Below are positions 24,132-31,765 of a stretch of 40,632 bases of DNA, piece by piece; positions within the stretch are counted from its first letter, which is position 1; each line of letters opens with the position of its first letter. Both the position numbers and the translations under genes were made by a program. The notes beneath the pieces were generated by a model that ran no database searches, was not told where the DNA came from, and saw only the letters and a program-made list of their open reading frames with translations. The DNA comes from RUG11551 sp045586185 (GTDB taxonomy: Bacteria > Planctomycetota > Planctomycetia > Pirellulales > Thermoguttaceae): positions 1 through 40,632 of the forward strand of contig JAZMZV010000090.1 in assembly GCA_045586185.1 (NCBI GenBank), written 5' to 3'.

Positions 24132-24163
24132 TCTCGTTACTCGCAACTCGCAACTCGCAACTT
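24132..24163 (-). repeat. CTCGCAA word repeat abutting the leuD-like stop
   Basis: Four 7-bp words (CTCGTTA, CTCGCAA, CTCGCAA, CTCGCAA) run into the stop codon at 24162-24164. With the words at 23998-24028 they form the two arms of a long inverted repeat. Confidence 0.8.
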
Positions 24164-24602
24164 ACTTGCACCACTTTTCCTCGTACGCCTCAATCGCTTT
24201 CTCGGCAGACAGGGCAAAGGAGACAATATCCACTCCGTCCATTAAACAGCGTTTATAAAACGAGTCAACTTCAAACGGAACGTTCAAGCCGAACTCGTCG
24301 GAAACGGTTTGCGATTCCAGGTTAACCGTCAGTTTGTATCCAGGACGATCAGAGACATTTTGTAACAGTTGTTTAATCTGCTCATCGGACAACGTAATCG
24401 GCAAAATGCCGTTCTGCAACGCCATTTTAGTAAACCGCGAGGAAAACTCCGAGGCAACAACCGCTTTGACGCCGCTATCCGTCCAATCCTGCAGAGTCTG
24501 TTCTTCGGATTTAAACAGACTGCGCGATATTAAAAACGCCGCTCCGATACTCTCCTTTGCAACGTCTGCCGCTAAACCTGTTATTGAAATGTATTTATCC
24601 AT
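24162..24602 (-). CDS. LeuD-like small subunit lacking the substrate loop
   Basis: 146 residues against about 200 for E. coli-type LeuD (isopropylmalate isomerase small subunit). The C-terminal two thirds align well: GVKAVVASEFSSRF, then NGILPITLSDEQ, GYKLTVNLESQTV and FYKRCLMDG. The N-terminus keeps ITGLAADV, but the DTDAIIP region and about 45 residues after it are missing. The GCGSSREH loop, whose Ser and Arg bind substrate, is replaced: IGAAFLISRSLF runs straight into KSEEQTLQDW (residues 19-40). The frame is open and the C-terminus intact, so a simple pseudogene is not indicated. It lies 42 bases after the LeuC-like gene, in the usual leuC-leuD order. The reaction, if any, is unknown. 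Confidence 0.82.
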   Translation of the reverse strand: MDKYISITGLAADVAKESIGAAFLISRSLFKSEEQTLQDWTDSGVKAVVASEFSSRFTKMALQNGILPITLSDEQIKQLLQNVSDRPGYKLTVNLESQTVSDEFGLNVPFEVDSFYKRCLMDGVDIVSFALSAEKAIEAYEEKWCK

Positions 24603-24644
24603 ATATGAACGTTTACCAGGTTATTAGTTACATGTAAATCAGTT

Positions 24645-26045
24645 TTATCTGTATTCCCAATTTCGAATGTCGGTGAATTTTCCGGTTATAGCCGCGGCGG
24701 CAGCCATGGCGGGGCTGACAAGGCACGTACGGACGCCGGAACAGATTTGAAATTCGGAAGAGGTTGACGCGCAAATGCCATTTGTGGGCGCGTCTTCCAG
24801 TTCGATGTTGGATGACCCCGGTTCGCCCCATCGGAATCCGGCGTCGAGGAAAATCTTGTCCAATCCCGCCGCCTCAGCTTTCATCTTGACAATGCCCGAC
24901 CCCGGCGAAACGACGGCTGTTACATTCGGATTGCATTTGTATCCCTTGACAACCTTGGCGGCGGCGCGAAGGTCGCCCAACCGACCGCCAGCGCTCGATC
25001 CGATAAACGCGCAGTCAACAGCAATGTCGGTCATATTCCACAAAGGTGAGAAGCCCATGAATTTTAATGCTTTATGCGTCAAGTGATGATAAAAATCGTT
25101 TAAATGCTCGTCCGTGAGTGGAATGCAGTCGTCAATGGACAAGCTGAAGCCGGGTGCAATCCCCCACGATACCGTCGGTTTGATTTCCGATGCGTCGATT
25201 TGAATTGTCTTGTCGTAAGCGCAGCCGTCGTCTGACCGAAACGATTTCCATTTTGTTACAGCTGCATCAAACTCCCGACCCAACATCGGACAATGCGGAC
25301 GTCCTTTGAGATACTTGAACGTCAGCTCATCGGGGGCGATGATAGCGGAAAGCGCGCCGGTATAAGACGTCATATTGCACAGCGTCAGACGACCTGTCAT
25401 ATTCAGGGAACGAATCGCTTCGCCGGTGTATTCGATTACATATTGGTCTAATAATTCGTCCTGACGCATCAGATCGAACGCTTTGATGAGAACCGCCATG
25501 GCGAGGTCTTTTGCAGACGAGCCGGGCGGCAGCGCGCCGTTAACGCGAATTTCCATCAGTTTCGGCTTGACCATCGGCAGCGACTGAGCCGCCAGAACGC
25601 ACTCGCTTTCTTTGGAGTTGACTTCCAGAGCCAGCGCGCCCAGCGCCCCGCAAGTGGACGCATGCAAGGCGCCGCTGACAATCGTCATACCGGGCTGAAC
25701 GATGCCCTGCTCAGGAGCGACTACGTAAATCAGCCCCTGATTGACGTTCCCGATTCCAAAACAGCCGATGCATTTCTCCCGGCAGTTGTCAACAAGACTT
25801 TGAATCTGCTTTTCAACCTCCGGGGTTTTCGCCGCTTTGGCAGAAACGTTTCTGTCGATAGTCGCGATGGTTCTGTCCGGACGCCAAATATCCAGACCGG
25901 CGCTGCGAAGCCGTTCAAACGCCTGCGGACCGGCGACTTCCGTAAGCAGTTGATAGTCTATATATACTAACGGAATAGCGCCGTCAGCCGACTGAACGAG
26001 GTGGGCGTCCCAGATTTTGTCGAGTATAGTTTTAGGCGTTGGCAT
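24645..26045 (-). CDS. LeuC-like large subunit without [4Fe-4S] ligands
   Basis: 466 residues, same length and closely similar to E. coli-type LeuC throughout: TILDKIWDAHLV at the start, ATIDRNVSAK, EYTGEAIRSLNMTGRLTLCN in the middle and HLVSPAMAAAAAITG-like CLVSPAMAAAAAITG at the end. All three cysteines that hold the [4Fe-4S] cluster are gone. FIGSCTNSR reads FIGSSAGGR (Ser351), and GCSMC reads GSSNI (Ser411, Ile414). GDSH reads GALH (125-128), with His128 kept. Hydrating/dehydrating aconitase chemistry therefore looks impossible in the normal way. The frame is intact. AGAGG lies before the ATG. It pairs with the LeuD-like gene downstream. It may be a pseudoenzyme complex or a metal-free enzyme with a new reaction. 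Confidence 0.85.
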   Translation of the reverse strand: MPTPKTILDKIWDAHLVQSADGAIPLVYIDYQLLTEVAGPQAFERLRSAGLDIWRPDRTIATIDRNVSAKAAKTPEVEKQIQSLVDNCREKCIGCFGIGNVNQGLIYVVAPEQGIVQPGMTIVSGALHASTCGALGALALEVNSKESECVLAAQSLPMVKPKLMEIRVNGALPPGSSAKDLAMAVLIKAFDLMRQDELLDQYVIEYTGEAIRSLNMTGRLTLCNMTSYTGALSAIIAPDELTFKYLKGRPHCPMLGREFDAAVTKWKSFRSDDGCAYDKTIQIDASEIKPTVSWGIAPGFSLSIDDCIPLTDEHLNDFYHHLTHKALKFMGFSPLWNMTDIAVDCAFIGSSAGGRLGDLRAAAKVVKGYKCNPNVTAVVSPGSGIVKMKAEAAGLDKIFLDAGFRWGEPGSSNIELEDAPTNGICASTSSEFQICSGVRTCLVSPAMAAAAAITGKFTDIRNWEYR

Positions 26046-26104
26046 GAACCCCTCTGATGATTTAACGAAACGGGAACGGTAATTCGGTTCCCGATGACCA
26101 ATTT

Positions 26105-26285
26105 TGGCTCTTCCGGTAAGTTGGCGCCTATTGTTGTGAAACAGCTTTTAGCTTCTAGCCTCTAGCTCCTAGCTTTTGATGTTAGTCTCTGACTTTAAAA
26201 GCTAAGCTGGAGGTTCAAATGCACAAGCTAATAGCTAGCGGCTAATAGCTAATGGCTTCTCAGGCGCAAATTGTCTGATGAACCC
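26105..26285 (+). repeat. dispersed direct repeat, copy B
   Basis: Near-identical to 5186-5361, in the same orientation, about 20.9 kb away. The differences are a few substitutions and a short insertion (CTCAGGCG) near the end. Confidence 0.92.
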
Positions 26286-26345
26286 CAATCTTCCATGTTT
26301 TATTATACCCGTCTTCCAGTTTTTTACAAGACGGCGGGAATTAAT

Positions 26346-26373
26346 GCGGAATTCGTAATGCGGAATGCGGAAT
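26346..26373 (-). repeat. GCGGAAT (ATTCCGC) 7-bp word repeat
   Basis: GCGGAAT, TCGTAAT, GCGGAAT, GCGGAAT in exact 7-bp register. The same words occur in the terminator loop at 34097-34110 and, in frame, inside the RHS gene at 38414-38441. Confidence 0.75.
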
Positions 26374-26462
26374 TACGCAAAGCGTTCCTCTGAGTTTAAC
26401 CATCTCCAGCTAATCTTTCACCAGTTCCTGTTGCTTCTCTATATTATTATCTTTATTTGCTC

Positions 26463-26491
26463 TTGACAAGAAAATGAAAATTCTCTAAATT
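26463..26491 (+). promoter_or_regulatory. promoter candidate for the PPIase gene
   Basis: TTGACA (26463-26468), 17-base spacer, TAAATT (26486-26491). This gives a leader of about 115 bases. Confidence 0.5.
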
Positions 26492-26615
26492 ATCACTTGA
26501 TAATTCAGCTCAGACTGAATACAGTGTTATGTATATAATTTAAAGGAGTTCAGAAAGTCCTCATGGCAGGGCGTTCTGTATTCCGTATTTGCATTTAGGA
26601 TTTTAGGAGAAGCAC

Positions 26616-28403
26616 ATGAAATCGTTTATCCGATTGTCGGCAATGTTGTTGGTTGTAACCGGATTGTGCAGCGATCTTTTCGCTCAGCAAGCCCCTGCCC
26701 CGTCTCCGGACAGCATTGTCGCCCGAGTCAATAACGAACCGATTACCCGCCAGCAGCTGGGCGACGAATGCCTGCTGCATTTCGGCCGCGACGTTGCCGA
26801 AAAGATGATGAATAAATACCTCATTCAGACGGAATGTCATAAGCGAAATATTGTCATTACGCAAGACGAAGTTCGAGCGGAAATCGAACGTCTCGCCAAG
26901 TCGTTCAACCTGCCGGTAACGCAGTGGCTCAACCTGCTTCGAGACGAACGCGGGATCAACGAACAGCAGTATTCGGAAGACATCATTTGGCCGTCGCTGG
27001 CGTTAAAGGCGATTGCCAAAGATCAGATCGTTGTCAACGAACAGGAAATCGCGATGGCGTACGACCGTCTTTGCGGTCCGAGCGTTGAGGCGAGAATTAT
27101 CGTTCTCGACACGCCTGAAAAAGCGGCAGAGATTCATAAAATCGTCGCTGCCGACCCGTCACGGTTTGTCGCCATGGCAAAGCAGCATTCCATTGACACC
27201 AACACGGCATCCCGCGGCGGCATGGCGCCCGCTCCGCTGAGAATGCACACCGGTTTCCCGGAATTCGACAAAGCCGTTTTCTCTCTCAAACCGGGACAGG
27301 TTTCAAACGTCTTGAACGTGGGAAATCAGTATTTGATTGTGTATTGCGAACGAATCAATCCGTCAATTAAAGACAAAAACCCGCTTACCGACGACCTCAA
27401 AAAGCGCATTGTTGAGGAAATCAAAGTCCAAAAGCTGTCCAAGGTTTCCACCGATATTTTCCAGCAGCTTCAGCAAAAAGCCAAAGTTACAATCGTTTTG
27501 GGAAATCCCCAGCTGGAACGTCAGTATCCGACAGCCGCCATTCTCATCGACGGCAAACAGATCGGTCGAAAACAGGTAGCTGAAAAAGCGATTGAACGTC
27601 ACGGAGCCAAAGTTCTCGACGGATTGATCCAGTTCGTTCTGGTTGAACAAGCCGCTAAAAAAGCTGGAATCACTGTTACAGACAAAGACGTCGACGATCA
27701 GATTGCCGCTATCGCCGCCGACGCTCTGCCGTTAAAAAATGGCGCAGCGGACGTCGAACGCTGGTATGCAACCGTGGCGCGAGAATACGGCTTGAGCCGC
27801 GAACAGTATCGCAAGCAGATGTGGTCGCAGGTCGCGTTGACGAAAATGGTTGAACCGGACGTCCGAATTGAAAACGACGACATCCAAAAAGGATACGAAG
27901 CCAACTACGGACCTCGCGTTCGCGTTCGCGCTATTATCCTCAACGACATGCGATCCGCTCAGCGCGTTTGGGCGGAAGCGCGGAAAAATCCGACGGAAAA
28001 GAACTTCGGCGATCTGTGCGAACAGTATTGCGTCGACCCGAACATTCGCGCCATTCGCGGCGAAGTTCCCCCGATTCAAAAGCACGGCGGAATTCCGGAA
28101 CTGGAATCCGAGGCGTTTAAGCTCAGCCCGGGAGAACTATCAGATATTGTAACAGTCGGACAGACGTTTATCATCATGTACTGTCTGGGACAGACTCAGC
28201 CGGACAATATTCCTCTTGACGACGTCAAAGACATGATTATCAAAGACGTTCGACAAAAGAAGATTGACGTTCTGATGGCGGATGTGGTTGAACAAATCAA
28301 GGAAAACGGAACGTGGGAAAACCTGCTTTCCGGAGACGTCCACACACCTCGCAGCGCCATCGTTCCCGCTGAAAACGCGCCGCAGCCGACTGCGAATAAA
28401 TAA
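26616..28403 (+). CDS. exported double-parvulin peptidyl-prolyl isomerase (SurA/PpiC-like)
   Basis: 595 residues. The N-terminus is a Sec signal peptide (MKSFIRLSAMLLVVTGLCSD, cleavage near FAQQ). Two SurA-like chaperone/parvulin modules follow: N-terminal helices at about 30-140 with a parvulin core at about 155-250 (GGMAPAPLRMHTGFPEFDKA), then a second helical stretch at about 310-425 with a parvulin core at about 430-525 (KHGGIPELESEAFKLSPGEL). The role is probably folding of exported or outer-membrane proteins in the periplasm, which fits the autotransporter-like and exported proteins nearby. AGGAG is well placed before the ATG. The C-terminus is a Pro/Ala tail. It ends beside the GGGAATA repeat. 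Confidence 0.9.
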   Translation: MKSFIRLSAMLLVVTGLCSDLFAQQAPAPSPDSIVARVNNEPITRQQLGDECLLHFGRDVAEKMMNKYLIQTECHKRNIVITQDEVRAEIERLAKSFNLPVTQWLNLLRDERGINEQQYSEDIIWPSLALKAIAKDQIVVNEQEIAMAYDRLCGPSVEARIIVLDTPEKAAEIHKIVAADPSRFVAMAKQHSIDTNTASRGGMAPAPLRMHTGFPEFDKAVFSLKPGQVSNVLNVGNQYLIVYCERINPSIKDKNPLTDDLKKRIVEEIKVQKLSKVSTDIFQQLQQKAKVTIVLGNPQLERQYPTAAILIDGKQIGRKQVAEKAIERHGAKVLDGLIQFVLVEQAAKKAGITVTDKDVDDQIAAIAADALPLKNGAADVERWYATVAREYGLSREQYRKQMWSQVALTKMVEPDVRIENDDIQKGYEANYGPRVRVRAIILNDMRSAQRVWAEARKNPTEKNFGDLCEQYCVDPNIRAIRGEVPPIQKHGGIPELESEAFKLSPGELSDIVTVGQTFIIMYCLGQTQPDNIPLDDVKDMIIKDVRQKKIDVLMADVVEQIKENGTWENLLSGDVHTPRSAIVPAENAPQPTANK

Positions 28404-28407
28404 TTTT

Positions 28408-28520
28408 AGGGAATGGGGAATAGGGAATGGGGAATAGATTTTGGTTTAAAATTCTACACTCAATTCTCTACTCCCTACTTCCCAAACTACTCCCTATTCC
28501 CTACTCCCTATTTCCTAACC
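28408..28520. repeat. GGGAATA word inverted repeat
   Basis: Left arm of GGGAATG/GGGAATA words (28408-28438) and right arm of CTCCCTA/CTATTCC-type words (28465-28520) around an AT-rich centre. The right arm ends about 8 bases before the proB ATG. Confidence 0.85.
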
Positions 28521-28527
28521 CCTTAAT

Positions 28528-29679
28528 ATGTCCATCGAATATCCAGTCAGCCCGTTACGACAGGAAATCATAGTTGCGTCCAAAACGATTGTTGTTAAAG
28601 TTGGGTCGCGTTGTCTGACAGACGCCAATCGTCATTTGGATCATCAACAAATCAAGAACCTGGTCGAACAGCTTTACGAAATAATTCAGACCGGGCGACG
28701 CGTCATTCTGGTTTCCAGCGGAGCCGTCGCCGCCGGCATGGACAGACTTATGCTTACCAGCCGCCCCAAGGACCTTGGTCGTTTGCAGGCGGTTGCCGCC
28801 GTTGGTCAAAGCGCTTTAATTGAAGCGTACAACCGCTATCTGGCGCCGTACAACATTCCCGCCGCTCAAGCGCTGCTGACCAACGACGACATGAAAAACC
28901 GGACGCGCTATCTGAACATGCGAAACACGCTCAACGCGGCTTTGGATTTTCAGACGCTTCCGATTATCAACGAAAACGACACCATTTCCGTCGACGAGTT
29001 GAAAACCACCTTTGGCGACAACGACAACCTCGCCGCGCTGGTTGCAAACCTCGTTCAGGCGGAACTGCTGATTCTCCTTTCCGATATTGACGGACTGTAC
29101 AACGGCGATCCCTCTGACCCCAATTCCCATGTTATTCAAACTGTAACAGGAATTGAGGACAACGTTCAGGGCATGGTTCACGACCATCTCAACTCCGTCA
29201 GCAAGGGCGGAATGAGCAGCAAGATTCGCGCCGCTCAACAGGTCAACAGCGCAGGCGGATGTTTGATTATCGCCAAGGGTCGCGAACCAAATATTCTGCG
29301 GCGGATTCTGGCTGGCGAAGAAATCGGCACGGTCTTTCTTCCGCATGGAGAAGCTCACACCAGCCGGCAGAACTGGCTTGGATTCGCGTCTGAACCTGTT
29401 GGGTCAGTCTACGTTGACAGCGGCGCCGCTAAAGCCCTCAAAACGCAGGGACGAAGCCTGCTGCCAAAGGGAATCAAACGCGTTTATGGGCATTTTGAAA
29501 AAGGCGACGTCATTTCCATTTGCAACGCCAACGGGGAAGAGTTTGCGCGAGGGCTGTCAAACTATTCCTCAGACGACATTCAGCGCATTCGCGGACTTCA
29601 TTCCGATGAAATCGAAGAAGCCCTTGGGCGAGCGCCGTACGAAGAAGTCGTCCATCGGGATAACATCGCCTTGAGGTAA
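28528..29679 (+). CDS. proB: glutamate 5-kinase
   Basis: First step of proline synthesis, phosphorylating glutamate. 383 residues, normal for the form with a C-terminal PUA domain. The amino-acid kinase domain shows VVKVGSRCLTD near 22-32, LVSSGAVAAGM near 61-71, INENDTISVDEL near 147-158, FGDNDNLAALVA near 162-173 and GGMSSKIRAA near 229-238. The PUA region runs about 295-370 (GSVYVDSGAAKAL onwards). There is no Shine-Dalgarno sequence before the ATG. proA is not adjacent. Confidence 0.97.
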   Translation: MSIEYPVSPLRQEIIVASKTIVVKVGSRCLTDANRHLDHQQIKNLVEQLYEIIQTGRRVILVSSGAVAAGMDRLMLTSRPKDLGRLQAVAAVGQSALIEAYNRYLAPYNIPAAQALLTNDDMKNRTRYLNMRNTLNAALDFQTLPIINENDTISVDELKTTFGDNDNLAALVANLVQAELLILLSDIDGLYNGDPSDPNSHVIQTVTGIEDNVQGMVHDHLNSVSKGGMSSKIRAAQQVNSAGGCLIIAKGREPNILRRILAGEEIGTVFLPHGEAHTSRQNWLGFASEPVGSVYVDSGAAKALKTQGRSLLPKGIKRVYGHFEKGDVISICNANGEEFARGLSNYSSDDIQRIRGLHSDEIEEALGRAPYEEVVHRDNIALR

Positions 29680-29715
29680 CCAGAGCTGTGAAGCATTTTA
29701 TGTAACAGATAATCC

Positions 29716-30300
29716 ATGGGACGTATAAACATACATACATTTACCCGATACAAGATGCGAATCGCTCTCGACAGCTGGAAATGCCCGCTTATTCAGCTGC
29801 CGATCGGTTTTGAAATGGTTCCATGGTCAACAAATCTGATTCAAAAACACAGTGAAGCCATTTACAGAAGCTTTAAAGACTCAATTGACGCCAAATATTT
29901 TGTAACGTTTACTCAACAGTCGCGCTGTGAAGATTTCATGCGTTATCTGGTTCACAACAGCGGCTTTTTGCCCAGCGCAACGTGGCTGCTGAGAGAAAAG
30001 ACCGGCAACGGCGCGGCAAGACTGCTGCATTTGCCTGGTTCATACAAACTAGCGGGAACAATTCAGGGGCTTATCAGTCCGGAGTTTGTCGGCGCAATTC
30101 AAAACGTCGGAATTCTTCCCGAATACCGCGGTCGAGGGTTGTCGAAGCTGCTGCTCTATTATTGTCTGTGGGGATATCAGCAGGCGGGTCTGAAAGCCGC
30201 TCAGCTGGAAGTTACGCAGACAAACGAAGTCGCGATAAATTTGTATAAAAAAATCGGATTTCAAGTTACTGAGGTTATAGAAAAAGCGCCGTCAATATAA
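29716..30300 (+). CDS. GNAT-family N-acetyltransferase
   Basis: 194 residues (181 if the in-frame ATG at 29755, MRIALDSWKC, is the real start; neither has a ribosome site, and similarity to the family begins after it). The C-terminal half has the acetyl-CoA motif: VGILPEYRGRGLSKLLLYY, with R-G-R-G-L as the pyrophosphate loop, then LEVTQTNEVAINLYKKIGF, the usual 'N..A..LY.k.GF' closing strand and helix. The substrate is unknown. It lies 36 bases after proB and 14 bases before the SH3-domain gene, so probably in the same transcription unit. Confidence 0.88.
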   Translation: MGRINIHTFTRYKMRIALDSWKCPLIQLPIGFEMVPWSTNLIQKHSEAIYRSFKDSIDAKYFVTFTQQSRCEDFMRYLVHNSGFLPSATWLLREKTGNGAARLLHLPGSYKLAGTIQGLISPEFVGAIQNVGILPEYRGRGLSKLLLYYCLWGYQQAGLKAAQLEVTQTNEVAINLYKKIGFQVTEVIEKAPSI

Positions 30301-30314
30301 AAAGGAGATTGTCC

Positions 30315-31751
30315 ATGATTAATATCGCCTCGAGAACGACGAAACGCGGCTGTATAAATACAATCTGTTACAAAACGCAGTCTGTAGATACTGGATTGAT
30401 ACGGTTGTTTCTTAGCCTGTTAATTGGAATCGTCTTGTTGAGTTCCACCGCTTTGGCTCAGATTCAGGAAGGATTTCCGTACATGGCAAAAGTCTCGGTT
30501 AAAAACGCCGCTGCGCGAAGCGGACCGGGAATGACGTACTATCCAACTCAGGCGCTTCCTGTCGGTTCGGTTGTGGAAGTCTACTGCGAACTCCCCACCG
30601 GCTGGGCGGCAATTCGCCCACCGCAGGGCAGCTTCTCCTGGGTTAGAGGGAAATTTCTCGAAGTTCAAGCTGACGGAACCGGGCGCATCACAGAAGACAA
30701 CGCAGCAAGCGGCGTCGGATCAGAGTTGATTGACGGTCGCGACGTCGTTCAGGTTCGAATGCGAAAAGACGAGCGGGTTGAGGTCATTCAAAAGACCAGT
30801 ATCGGGTCGGAAGAATGGTACAGAATCTCTCCGCCGTCGGGCGAATTCCGCTGGGTGAACCTGAACGACATTCTCCCGGACGATCCCATCAGACGCACGC
30901 CTCAGCAGACGCAGCGAAGTCAGAATCCGTCGTCCATCGCATTCAGCCCAATTCCGGAAGCTGGGCAAAAATTTCAGCCTATGCCGCCGGGAGGGTACGG
31001 TCTGCCCCCTGCTCCGGGACATCGTCCTCCACATGGTTTCTCGGACGAAGAATTCTATCGAGAACTTGCCGCTCTGGAAGCTGGCTGGAGCGCGATGTTT
31101 CACACTCAACCCGCTAACTGGCATTCTGCTCAATTGCTTCAACGAGCGCGATTTTTGAAGACTCAGGCAAATACAGGAAGAAAGCTGGAACGAGTAGATC
31201 TGCTGATTGCTCGACTTGAAAAAGCAAACCGAATGGAAATTGCCGCCGGCGTTCCTCAGCCTGGCATGATGCACAGACCATACGGTATGTATAGACCGTA
31301 TGACGTTCCAGGAGCGCCGCCTGCTAATCCGCTTCTTGATCCCAGTACGCTCCCGGCGGGAGCAAGAGCAACGGTTTTGCCAGGGCTGGAATCAACTCAG
31401 ACGGAATTCAATCAGGTTGCCCTGCCCCCACCGCCAGGCGCTGCGCCATACGAACTCATGGCTCAGCACAATATGGCTGCGCTGGCTCAGGCGGATGAAC
31501 TGGAAAAGACCATGCGTCTGGACGGAGTGGGGCTTTTGGCTCCGCTTCCGCAGGGAACTGTAGACCGATTCCCGATTCGCTGGGCGCTGCTCGGCGCGAA
31601 CGGTCAGGTTCGTTATTACGTCTCGCCCGCCCTGGGCGTCGTTTTCAAGGGAATGGAAGGACGCGTTGTCGGCGTTATCGGTTCAAGAGAGTTCCTGCCC
31701 AATAACGACCAGCATATTCATATCACCGTCAGACACATTCGTCCGCTTTAA
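30315..31751 (+). CDS. exported protein with two bacterial SH3-like domains
   Basis: 478 residues from ATG 30315, chosen because AAAGGAGA lies upstream; an in-frame TTG at 30309 is less likely. After a basic n-region of about 35 residues comes a hydrophobic signal or anchor (LFLSLLIGIVLLSSTALAQ). SH3b-like domain 1 lies at about 52-115 (VKNAAARSGPGMTYYPTQAL is the typical entry) and a weaker second at about 141-186. A Pro-rich linker follows, then a helical segment and a C-terminal domain around residues 400-478 (INGxVRYYVSPALGVVFKGMEG-type beta structure, VRYYVSPALGVV here). SH3b domains bind cell-wall or protein ligands, so a periplasmic role is likely. Specific function unknown. Confidence 0.82.
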   Translation: MINIASRTTKRGCINTICYKTQSVDTGLIRLFLSLLIGIVLLSSTALAQIQEGFPYMAKVSVKNAAARSGPGMTYYPTQALPVGSVVEVYCELPTGWAAIRPPQGSFSWVRGKFLEVQADGTGRITEDNAASGVGSELIDGRDVVQVRMRKDERVEVIQKTSIGSEEWYRISPPSGEFRWVNLNDILPDDPIRRTPQQTQRSQNPSSIAFSPIPEAGQKFQPMPPGGYGLPPAPGHRPPHGFSDEEFYRELAALEAGWSAMFHTQPANWHSAQLLQRARFLKTQANTGRKLERVDLLIARLEKANRMEIAAGVPQPGMMHRPYGMYRPYDVPGAPPANPLLDPSTLPAGARATVLPGLESTQTEFNQVALPPPPGAAPYELMAQHNMAALAQADELEKTMRLDGVGLLAPLPQGTVDRFPIRWALLGANGQVRYYVSPALGVVFKGMEGRVVGVIGSREFLPNNDQHIHITVRHIRPL

Positions 31752-31765
31752 CAGAGGTTTGTTAC

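Larger units (their letters stand above)
26046..26615. other. 570-bp divergent intergenic region
   Basis: Contains the 181-bp dispersed repeat (26105-26285), the GCGGAAT word repeat (26346-26373), a promoter candidate (26463-26491), a small ATTCAG/CTGAAT hairpin (26502-26520) and an 11-codon ORF (26563-26598) before the PPIase gene. I saw no other gene. Confidence 0.6.

Noticed and set aside
24162..26045. Simple pseudogenes of leuC and leuD
   Set aside because: Both frames are uninterrupted, the large subunit is full length, and the changes fall on active-site residues rather than being spread as frameshifts or stops. Decay cannot be fully excluded without relatives.
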